Source: Nemertoderma westbladi (Eukaryota > Xenacoelomorpha > Nemertodermatida > Nemertodermatidae). From it: a DNA stretch of 31,743 nt. A program made the translations under genes and the position numbers. The DNA lies in assembly GCA_032718475.1 (NCBI GenBank), contig JAUCBJ010007919.1, positions 1 through 31,743 on the forward strand, in the 5' to 3' direction. Under the pieces are notes generated by a model. It made no database searches. It had not been told where the DNA came from and saw only the letters and a list, made by a program, of their open reading frames with translations. Below are positions 16,234 through 25,316 of the stretch, in pieces (positions within the stretch are counted from its first letter, which is position 1; every line of letters begins with the position of its first letter).

Positions 16234-16361
16234 AAATACACAATGTTCTAGAACATTTTGTTTATCTCATAAGTAGCTTGGCAACAATGCAATGCCTATA
16301 TGATAATACTAGTATATAAATATTCATACATAATCAAAATGTTCTAGAACATTGTGTATTT
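16234..16361. mobile_element. 128-bp MITE with perfect 27-bp inverted ends
   Basis: The first 27 bases (16234-16260) are the exact reverse complement of 16335-16361. Each end contains the palindrome ATGTTCTAGAACAT, which also includes TTCTAGAA, a heat-shock-element-like core. It abuts the preceding hairpin. A related GTTCTAGAACAT occurs at 665-676, next to poly-C repeat copy 1. Confidence 0.85.
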
Positions 16362-16455
16362 ATTAAATAGAATAAAAGGCCTGCAGCGGAAGCAAATACA
16401 TGCAAAATTCGAATGCCCATATCGCAGCTATTTCCCAACCAAATTCAATTATTTT

Positions 16456-16756
16456 TACATATTTGGAATCCTTGAACGGTCAGCTTTCCACTAATACCAA
16501 CAAATCACTAAAAGTTTGAAGAATAACTGCGATGTAACTGGTGCAATATCGACGGAGACACCTTTTTCAAACGCTTGTCGCTAAATAATGAAAGCGAAAA
16601 TAAAAATTCTGACTCACCCAGTCAGTGGTCGGGAGGTGAAACTATCTCTGTTTCAAATTTCATGCAATCTCATTACGATTTGTAAAAAAATTTGGGGGGG
16701 GGGGGGGGGGGGGGCGGGTATCTGAATAACGACACTATATTCCAGGACATGGTGTA
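16456..16756 (-). repeat. Dispersed poly-C repeat, copy 2 (inverted relative to copy 1)
   Basis: This is the reverse complement of 362-665, sharing CATATTTGGAATCCTTG, GGTGCAAT, CGGAGACACCTTTTT, CTATCTCTGTTTCAAATTTC, a G run at 16694-16714 and ATATTCCAGGACATGGTG. Conservation extends across the homopolymer. The two copies lie about 16 kb apart. Confidence 0.75.
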
Positions 16757-16960
16757 GGCCTATACTAACTGGTTGGCTATGGCTATATAATAATATGTTA
16801 CTTAGGATATCAGATTAATATCACATGACTAGGATATTTATGGAAAAAATATGAAAACTTGTTTAAAAATACAAAATAATGATAATATATCGGCTTGAAT
16901 ATAACAATTATTATTGTAGAAACGAATGAACGAAAAAGAACTTCACAAAGGAGTAACAAT

Positions 16961-17402
16961 GCTAATTAATTAGCACCATAGGATGATATTGAGCCCTAAT
17001 GATTGGCTAAAGATAATGATTTGAACAATCCTAATCCTAAACAATGAAAACCCAGAATAATGCTATAATTAATTAGCACCTAATATCGGGCCGAGGTAGG
17101 GAATGAATCGAAAGACGGAACTACGACAATCAGAGCTAATAACTATGGGAATAATAATACAAAAGGTAACTGGAAGCGCTACAATTAATTAGCACCATTA
17201 TTATGGTAATGTTGGAGTCCAATGATTGGTTAACTACAATGTTTAAATCAATTTAATAATGCTAGAATTAATTAGCACCAAACGACGTAGCCCAATGATT
17301 TGGCGAATAGCTAACGTTAGCTGTCTCTATACTACCGGTACAAGAACAATGCTACAATTAATTAGCACTAATATAATATTGCCGAAGCCCAATGATTGGC
17401 TG
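16961..17402. promoter_or_regulatory. Five-copy cluster of TTAATTAG and ATTGG motifs
   Basis: A core of AATTAATTAGCAC occurs five times: at 16961-16978 (as GCTAATTAATTAGCACCA), 17062-17080, 17180-17197, 17261-17280 and 17351-17370. Four copies are followed 30-40 bp later by AATGATTGG or AATGATTTGG (near 16998, 17221, 17293, 17391). TAATTA is a typical homeodomain core and ATTGG is the inverted CCAAT box. The cluster lies about 0.7 kb past the stop of the Boule gene. It may be a regulatory cluster or a decayed tandem repeat. Confidence 0.45.
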
Positions 17403-18123
17403 AAGGAATAAAAACTAAAAACAACAATTATTTGTATAAACCGGTAAAATCTAGATATATATTGCGATAAAGAGTGGAATAGAACAGAAACTGAGCCTTT
17501 GAACAGTAACTAACAACCGTATAGATAGTTTTACAGGGAATGGAAATTATTTCAAACAATGTTCCTCAAACCGATAAACTACTAAAAACATTGTTAAAAA
17601 ACCAGAAGCAATACACTGGCTACGTAGTGAACTTGGTTAAATACAAAACTGAACTATTTTAAACCAAGATGCAACAAATATTGCAAGCCAATATGTTCCG
17701 AAGTATAAATATCAAGTTCCTGAAATCATAAATAGAAAATTTCTCAGAAAAAAATATATATTAGTTTATAACAAAAATCCACAAATTAAAAACTGTTTAT
17801 AATTTATTATATGAAATCCAAATTGTTACAAAATTGTATCGGACGAAGAAAAAAAAACGAAACAGTGGCGAACACTTAAAATTGCAATTTTCCCAAAGGG
17901 CATATAATTAGTTATATATTTAATATATGTACAATCTGGGGACTACAGAATATATTACTAGATAATACTTATATTGCTATACAGTCGCATTAATAAGATG
18001 CATAGAAATGGTGGAAACAACTAGGTATTAACAAATCTCCCGTATCAATAAGAGTACCGGTACCTATCTCTATACAGTACGAATTTATATACCAAAACAT
18101 TCTCAACCGGCTGCATTGCGGCT
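17403..18123 (-). other. 3' flank of the Boule-like gene
   Basis: This is the likely 3' UTR. The minus strand has AATAAA at 17803-17808, about 315 nt past the stop, a candidate poly(A) signal. There is no genomic A-tract on the Boule strand directly after the gene. No other gene was seen. Confidence 0.4.
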
Positions 18124-19197
18124 CTAGGAGGGTAGATATGGGTTGACGCGGGTGGGTGCGCGGAATTGGGTGGGAGTGGGGGGCTGCAGCGCGGCAGCTG
18201 GAATCCACGGCGTCGAGGAATGCGCGGATCCTGGGAACCGCGTTCGGTAATTAGCGATGCGACGAACGGCCGGCCCGGCGCTGTAAAACTTGTTGCTCTT
18301 CCGGTAGAGGTCCGGAGATATGTGCACGATGGGGGGCGACAGGAATACCGGCTGGTCGTAGACTGGGGCCGGGTGGTACACCCCTAGCGGCTGGGGTTGG
18401 AGTGGCACCGACTGAGCGCCCGGGTGAGCGAACACCTGCTCGTGCTGGGCGCTCATCATATCGAGTAAGTGCTGCTGGTATTGTTGCAACTGCATCCCGA
18501 GCAGAACCTCCTGGTTGGGAACCGGTAGCGGTGTGGCTGGAGGGGTGAATGGGCTCGCGTTGCCACAGCGTTGGAACGGGCTGCCGGCCACAGGGGGCTG
18601 CGCCGCAGCGGCGCCCGACAGCAACCCAGAATGGTTCGGGCTGCAGGGTACAGACATGGGCTGGGGGGAGGGCTGCGGCGTGGCGAACGAGGGGTAGAGA
18701 TAGGGTTGAGTCGCCTGGGACACCGGGAGGTAGCATACTGGTAGTGAGATAGCCCCGGGTGGGAGACCCCCATGGACAGAGGCCTCGTTGACGCAGCGTT
18801 TCCTCACCGCCGGTCCGATGTTTAACTTCTTCTCGTCTATATAGATGCTGTTTTTAGCCTCGTTGTCTTCCTGCAGTTTTATGCAGTCCTCGTGTCGCGC
18901 GAATGTCACGAACGCGTATCCCTTTGATATTCCAAGGTTGTCCCGGATTATTTTCGCCTCCTGTAATTGTCCGAACTTAGCAAAAGCACTCGCTAATTTC
19001 TGCTCGGAGGCGTTGTAAGGAACCCCGCCGACGAAGACACGTCGGGGGATTACCGTGCCAGATCCGTCGCCTGCCGGCGGAGGGGACCGTAAACCCGGTG
19101 GTAGAATGGTTGGGGAGGATGTTGAGAAATAATGAGGGGATCCGTTGGAATCTACAGCAGCGGACGCGGGAATGCTGGTGACAGTTTGTTGCTCCAT
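18124..19197 (-). CDS. boll: Boule/DAZ-family RNA-binding protein, single exon
   Basis: This 357-residue protein belongs to the DAZ/Boule family, germ-cell proteins that bind mRNA 3' UTRs and promote translation in meiosis. One RRM spans about residues 53-133, with RNP2 VFVGGV (54-59) and RNP1 KGYAFVTF (92-99), closing with the family hallmark KKLNIGPAVRK. The N-terminal 50 residues are Ser/Pro-rich, and the long C-terminal part is rich in Pro, Gln and Ala and ends NPYLPS. The ATG at 19197 has a good context (G at -3 and +4) and is the first ATG after the upstream in-frame stop near 19340. The same frame is open but lacks an ATG further upstream, and an acceptor-like CAACAG just precedes the ATG, so a short 5' exon is possible. 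The exon is GC-rich against AT-rich surroundings. The absence of introns across the RRM is notable. Confidence 0.9.
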   Translation of the reverse strand: MEQQTVTSIPASAAVDSNGSPHYFSTSSPTILPPGLRSPPPAGDGSGTVIPRRVFVGGVPYNASEQKLASAFAKFGQLQEAKIIRDNLGISKGYAFVTFARHEDCIKLQEDNEAKNSIYIDEKKLNIGPAVRKRCVNEASVHGGLPPGAISLPVCYLPVSQATQPYLYPSFATPQPSPQPMSVPCSPNHSGLLSGAAAAQPPVAGSPFQRCGNASPFTPPATPLPVPNQEVLLGMQLQQYQQHLLDMMSAQHEQVFAHPGAQSVPLQPQPLGVYHPAPVYDQPVFLSPPIVHISPDLYRKSNKFYSAGPAVRRIANYRTRFPGSAHSSTPWIPAAALQPPTPTQFRAPTRVNPYLPS

Positions 19198-20437
19198 ACC
19201 TGTTGCAGGTAGTACTGTTTTACAACCAAACAACAGAACGGCTGTACGCGTATGGTGGAGGTGGATGGATAAGCCAGTAGGCAGGTAGGCGGATTCAAAC
19301 TGTGGGAGTCTAGCACTGTCTGGCTGTGGTTGTATGGTCTGCTATCAAGTGTAACCAGGTAGAACGTGATAACAATCTTAACAACAAGTTACAGAGTTAA
19401 TAATAGACTGACAGAAGTTCAAATTTCTGAAGTTATTGACAGGCTGCAGGGCTGATATTTTTTTTTATTAGGAGCCCGGGGATACTTAGGGTGAGTGAGG
19501 GAGACTTGAACCCCAAAAGTTATAATCGCTCTACAGAACAGATAAATGAATTTTTCAATGCCGTTTTAACTTTTTCACATTACATTTATGATTGCTATCA
19601 TTATGTGAGAGTTTGAGAATTTCAACTCTTAAACTTTTTTAATTAAACCAATTATTTGTATTTTAGAAAAAGCGTCAATGGGGGGAGACTTGACACCTAG
19701 GGTGGGAGACTTGAACCCCACCTCGCATTCTTGTAAATTCGTTCAAAACTGCATAACAGCATAAGAAATGTAATAATTACATGTTCAACATGTCTATTTT
19801 CTAGTAGAGCAGAAAAATTTCAAAAAATGCGATTGTTAAATTGTTAAATTATTATCCAAAATTTTATACAAATTTAGGTGGTCGTTCACATGGTTCTCCC
19901 AACAAGAACTGAATAAATAATAGTTCATTAAAACCGCATTACAATTTAACTCGGGGAGGTACTTTTTATTAATGAATATCTTGTATAATTTTCAATCCAG
20001 GCACATATTAATTGTTTTCCTGTAATTCTATTGATGTGTGCTGCTTTCTGACGAAGTGGCATCTTGTTTAAGCTGTCAATCACCCAGTTGATAGGCTACT
20101 AACTATACATACATTGCAAAGAAGGAAGGAAGAGTTGGTTGGCTTGGCTTGGGTGGGTTTATCAAGGCCTCTCTCTCTCTCTCTCTCTGGCCACTCCATT
20201 GTATTCACATTCCATTGATAGCTTGGTCTGTGTAAGTGTCAATCAACTATTTGGAGTACTCTGGTTTATTGGTTCTCTACGTGGGTGTATCTCTAGGTAG
20301 ACGTAAGCATTGAAGGCTTCAAGTCTTCCTCACACTCGGGCGTCATGTCTCCCCCAGTGGCGGATCTAGGATTTCTCCAAGTGAAAAAAAATTATACATC
20401 ATCTATTATAGAGACAGCAAATTTGAACACTAGCAGA
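19198..20437. other. Upstream flank of Boule with simple repeats
   Basis: The Boule promoter should lie here, but no core element was recognised. GGGAGACTTGAACCCC occurs at about 19499 and 19707, with a partial copy at 19684 (GGGAGACTTGACACC). A CT dinucleotide run lies at 20168-20189. CAGTGGCGGATCTAGG at 20354 resembles a hAT-type transposon end, but the partner end was not found. No gene was seen. Confidence 0.4.
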
Positions 20438-20733
20438 CTAGTGTATGGTGGCCCATGGCTGCCACTATAAAACTGTTGATAAAATATTTAAATAATAAAT
20501 AAATGGAAAAAATATCTTGAAAAAAAAATAATTAAAAAAATATCTTAAAAAAAATAAGTAAAATAAAATATCTTAAAAAAAAAATCTCAGTAAAAAAATC
20601 TTAAAAAAAAAGGTAAAAAAAAACTCACGAAAAAATTTCCATAAAAATAAGTACTGTTAAAGAAAAAAAACACCCCACGTGGCCCAGGGCTGTCATCACC
20701 CCATAATCAGGTAACAGTTGGCCCATGGCTGCC
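20438..20733 (-). repeat. GGCAGCC-motif repeat, inverted copy, right part displaced by a LINE
   Basis: This is the reverse complement of the block ending at 28136: ACTAGT then ATGGTGGCCCATGGCTGCCA, long A-rich tracts, CTCACGAAAAAATTTCCATA, CACCCCACGTGGCCCAGGGC and CAGTTGGCCCATGGCTGCCA. Its continuation (GTGGCCCAGGGCTGCCACT) appears at 22326-22344, on the other side of the LINE. Confidence 0.8.
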
Positions 20734-20744
20734 ATTAAAAACTA

Positions 20745-22281
20745 CTACACTGTACTACTACTAGGTCGAGCGAACTCGGACAGTGGAAATGAGATCCTTC
20801 CAGGCTTCCCGATTCTCCATAGTTGTCGCAATTTCGTTTCTCCCAAGTTCAGTATCCCTTTCAAGTTGATCTATATATGTTATGGCAGGTCGTCCACGAC
20901 TACGCTTTCCACGAGTTGGTTGCCAGAGAAGTAGATTTGGTATGACCTCGTCTTTACTTCGCCAGCAGTGACCACTGAATCTTAATCTGCGTTCACGGAG
21001 GGTGGTTGATACAGGTGGTATTGTACCATAAAGCTCGGCGTTTGTCATGTGTTGTCTCCAGCTGATGTTTAGGGCTGCCCTTAGTAGTCTTGTGTAGCAA
21101 CCATCAATTCGTTGTTCAAGTGATTTAGTCAGTGTCCAGGTCTCACCCCCGTATAAAAATACACTTTCCACTGTGGCTCGAAAGAACTTGGTCTTCAGGT
21201 GCCTGGAGAGATCTGATTTCCAGATGGTATCCATTTTTGATAGAGCTACCCAAGCCTTTGCTTTCCTAACTTCTATGTCCTTTTTGCTACTCTCTATCCA
21301 TGATCCAAGGTACTGGAAGTCATCGACCTTCCTTAGTTGATTATTATCAATGGTTGTCAAGTTTCCATCAACATTAAATAAAGGTCATGAATTCGGTCTT
21401 GGTAGCATTTATATGCAATCCAACCTCCTTAGCAGCCCTCTCAACTTTATTTAGTAGAAGCTGTGCATCTGCTAGCGTATTAGAGAGCAGGGCGATGTCA
21501 TCTGCAAAGTCGGTGTCTGTGACTGTAGTTGCCGGATATCTACTACTTCTGCATTCTTGAAGTGTGAATCCCAGATCTTCACCCTTTGTGGCCGTCCTCA
21601 TTGCGTAATCCAGCACAATTACAAATAGTAATGGTGCTAATGTGTCACCTTGCAGTACTCCAGCCAGGATTGAGAAAAACTCAGTTTCACCATCTGGTGA
21701 GAGTACCTGCGCTTCTGTGTCAAAATATAACAATCCAATGCCAGCAACAATTACTTCTGGTATTACATAAGCTCTTAGGATTTCAAGCATTTTACCTCTA
21801 TGGATGGAGTCGAATGCCTTCTTGAAGTCCACAAAAGTCATGACTGCGGGGAGATTCTTTGACTTAATTCCTTCAATCAGTCTCCGAAGTGCAAGTATCT
21901 GAGCTATTGTTGATCTACTTGGTCGAAATCCGTTTTGGCTCTTACGCAGTAGTTTCTCTATGTGAGGCCTAATCCTATATAGAATCATTTTATTGTATAT
22001 TTTGGCAGCTACCACAAGCAGACAGATCCCACGATAGTTTGTTGGTATGCCGAGGTCTCCTTTCTTGGGGAGAGGCTTTAGTTGACCTTTAGTCCAAATT
22101 GGTGGTGGCTTTTCCCCTTTTAACATCCGGTTGCAAACATTCAATAATGGTCTATTTAGCACTCCGGTTTTCCATACCTCCGCTGGGATTTCATCTAATC
22201 CACTCGCTTTATTATTAGACATGCTTTTAATGCTTCTTTGGAGTTCGGCAGGTGTGAAGTCCCCTGTTTCTATAGGTAATT
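20745..22281 (-). pseudogene. 5'-truncated non-LTR retrotransposon (LINE) with a frameshift
   Basis: This is the C-terminal half of a LINE polyprotein. The first frame (to 21374) is a reverse transcriptase: NKASGLDEIPAEVW, LKPLPKKGD, NYRGICLL, NGFRPSRSTI, FVDFKKAFDS, GVLQGDTLAPLLF, the catalytic FADD and HINATKTEF. The second frame (21360-20761) is the usual downstream region: FQYLGSW, WTLTKSLEQRIDG, NISWRQHMTN, RGRPAITYIDQL. The frames are separated near 21370-21385 by what looks like a 4-bp TTTA duplication. The endonuclease part is missing. It is flanked by near-identical ATTAAAAACTA (20734-20744) and ATTAAAAAACTA (22282-22293), a likely target duplication. It sits inside an A-rich spacer of a GGCAGCC repeat. 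Clade not assigned. Confidence 0.9.
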
Positions 22282-22393
22282 ATTAAAAAACTAATATAAT
22301 AATAATAATAATAAAATAACCCTTGTGGCCCAGGGCTGCCACTTGTCGATTCTCATTTAGAGAGATCTCATTCTGGTTCATTAAATTGTGATT

Positions 22394-23695
22394 ATGGAAA
22401 GGAAAATCCGCAAGGAAGATGGTGATCTGCTGGCTAATATTGAACATAAACTGGCGGCTAAGCGTATAAAACGACAATCGGATCGGCATGGGACGAAATT
22501 ATGCAAGGGTTCCCGTTCCGGTACTGGAAGTGCATATTTGAATGATCAACGACTTTCAGAATTTGTAAATCGACAAGGTAAATATGCTACACTTGGTAGC
22601 CGTCATTTTGTATGATATAATTATCATGACTTTACAATAGTAGAACTAAAGAAATCATGTGAAGAGTATTTTGGGGAACCTGATGGAACTTGTGATGTCC
22701 TTGCCACCGACAGGGGACCCAGCTGCTTGGAGGAAAATCAAATTCAAGGTAAGAAAGTGTACTATGTTCGATTCTTATCTGAGCCTGTGACACCAATTTC
22801 AACCAAAGTTGACTATACCGGTACCGGTCCTTCTGGAAGCAATAATTCGGAAATGTCACCCGCTTCTATCAGTATCCAAAGTGTCAAAAAACCAGTGTAT
22901 CCTAAAAGTATCCCATTGTCGAAATTACTTAGGGCCGGCATGTTAATGCCTAGTACATCGGCTAATAAACTAGAGGAGTGTGATATAATAACCGAAGAAT
23001 TTAATGTTACCAGCGGTACGTGGTGTTTTAATAAATCAAAAGAGTACAAAGTAAGCATGGAATCCTTTGCTGAAGGTGGATTTAGGCGAGCTTATGCTGC
23101 GTATAATAGCGATATGTCTGCGAAATTTGTTATTAAGAAGTATACTACGGAATCTTCTGACTTGTTTAAGGAAGAATTCGGATTGGATAAACAACAACAT
23201 GCACGAAAACAAGTACAAATGCATGAAGTTGCATCTGCCCTATGTTCATCTTGGGCCAAGAATCTCTCTGATACCTATTCTGAATGCGGGCCATTGTTGA
23301 AATATAACAAAATATGGCTTGGTCATATTGGGGAAGAATGCTTTACTATCGAAGATTTTGTTGAAGGTGATTTTATAAAATACGTCAACAACGATGGAAG
23401 TTTAGTTTCCATACCACCTGTTGAATCGGAAGACCTCCTTGACTGACAAATTAAAGCTGAGTCGTTTACCCACTATTCATATATCCATTCTAAGAAGAAG
23501 TTAATGGTCCTTGATATTCAAGGCGCCAATTATGACCTATAAGATCCTGAGATATCAACAATGGTACTGGCGGAAGAGGATAAATAATTTTATTTTTGTG
23601 CTGGAAATTGCAGTGTTGTTGGAATCGCGACTTTTCTTAAGCAGCACAAATGCAACAAATACTGTCAGTATTTGGATTGGGTTACTGAGGAGTAA
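22394..23695 (+). pseudogene. Alpha-kinase domain gene, intronless, four in-frame stops
   Basis: One reading frame runs from ATG 22394 to TAA 23693 with no frameshift. It encodes an atypical alpha-kinase (MHCK/eEF2K/TRPM-type Ser/Thr kinase) at its C-terminal end. Visible marks are FAEGGFRRAYAAY, FVIKKY with the ATP-site Lys, QMHEVASALCSSWA, FTIEDFVEGDFIKY, FTHYSYIH, VLDIQGANYDL, DPEIST and the zinc-binding tail HKCNKYC. The N-terminal half has no domain I recognise. Stops interrupt it at 22613 (TGA), 23444 (TGA), 23540 (TAA) and 23585 (TAA); the last three fall in or just before the most conserved part. A dead retrocopy is the simplest reading. It follows the GGCAGCC repeat remnant ending at about 22345 and converges on the integrase-like gene. 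Confidence 0.85.
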
Positions 23696-23964
23696 GTGAC
23701 ACTAACTGTTTTGTGGTACGAAGAGTTACTCAAGTTTTCTGTTTATTGTGTTTGTTAGCTTTATAGTTTAGTTTTTTATATTTATAGTTTAGTTTTTTTA
23801 GATTTATAGTTTAGTTTTTTTTAGCTTTATAGTTTAGTTTAGTTTAGTTAGGGGGGGGGGGGGGGGGGGGGTCACTAATTAATAAAAAAAATCGATTTTT
23901 CAATTACAATCCCCTCTAGTGCAGATTTTTATGTAACCACAACTGTTTATTTATATACTATTTA
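23696..23964. repeat. TTATAGTTTAG simple repeat and poly-G
   Basis: Four units of about 23 bp with TTTATAGTTTAGTTTTTT occupy 23757-23850. A run of 21 G follows (23851-23871). No gene was seen. Confidence 0.75.
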
Positions 23965-25316
23965 CTAAACATCACTATTTATCACATAAGTTTTCAATTC
24001 TATAAATGTTTGCTGAGATGTTGCAATTGTGACGCGATTGAGGGTTTGAAGATAATCCTTACAATATTCTTCAAGTGCAGAGTTTAGCAATAGCAGGGGA
24101 TGCTTTACCTTCAGTGTCTCTGCTGCTTCTTCTAATCTTTCGACATCGAGGTCTAGTCCCTGTTGTTCACTCCCGTAAGACTCAGGATGGTTGAAAATGT
24201 AGTCTGGGATACCTGAAAGGAAAATGAGCAAACATATCTAAAATTATATAGTACCATGTATTAGTAGACTATTGGAAACTAACTGTAACTAGTACAATTA
24301 CCCTCTGATTATGCAACTGCCACCCTCACCAAACACTATTGCGACCCAACAGATTCATCTAAAATCCAAACAGGTGTCACAATTGTCCTAACTTCCCTAC
24401 CACTAACCTGTTGGCAAATCAATTTTCTGTGCACATATCCTATGACTATTCCATTCTTTGATGAATTTATCAAGAATTTCTTGAAGCACAGGTAAATACA
24501 CCATTGCCATTAACTGTCGATCAACTTGACTCCCTGGATCATAATTGTGACAATGAAGCAATTCCCTCAGTTGGTCATTCAACACACCCTCAACCCGGTC
24601 TGTCAACTCCCTCCACCAACGCTCTATCTTATTCGTAGTTGATGGACCATAAATTATGCTCTCCGATGCATCTTCAAAAACATCTAGAGTTTCAATTAAG
24701 TATGCATGTAAAGTCGCGGCCTTACCCATTTCAGTTCCACAATCAAAGCGGCAGTAAATTGGGATCTGATTAGTTTCCTTGAGCATTTCATAATATAAGT
24801 TGCTAATAACGATGGGATTTGAGTTAGAATAAACTGCCTTGCACATTAGGACTTTCCTGGAGTATGTATCCAAGCATCCATAAATTCCTATAGGAAAAGT
24901 TGAGTTTTGAAATCCAGAGTTTGTCATGGCCATCGAAACTTAGCATAAACATTGGACCATCGGATGTGAAATTTCCTTTCTTTCTCTTCTTTTTAAATCT
25001 TGGCGTACGATGTGCCATTCCTTCAGGGTCAACCGCTTTCATAACTGCATGCGTTACCTTACGTGGAATTTTTATGTCATGTTGTACTCGAAGTCTTTGA
25101 TTGACTGCGCGATACCCCATGTCTCGACAGTTTCCGTTAAGTTCATTTTTCACTGTTTGTATTATGTTATCCAAATTTTCTGCGTAATTGATATATTTAA
25201 CTTCAAAAAATCGTAATCGTCGATCGGGCGTCCTTAAGCTCCAGTCATAATAATTAAATTCGTCTTTCACAAACTTTAAAATCTCTTTTCTGTGGAAGTT
25301 TTTCCTAACTAAATCC

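Noticed and set aside
18251-18773. Other-frame open readings over the Boule exon
   Set aside because: They are shadows caused by the GC-rich codon composition of the true gene.
23511-23699. 62-codon frame overlapping the kinase tail
   Set aside because: It is the +1 shadow of the alpha-kinase frame, which carries the conserved motifs.
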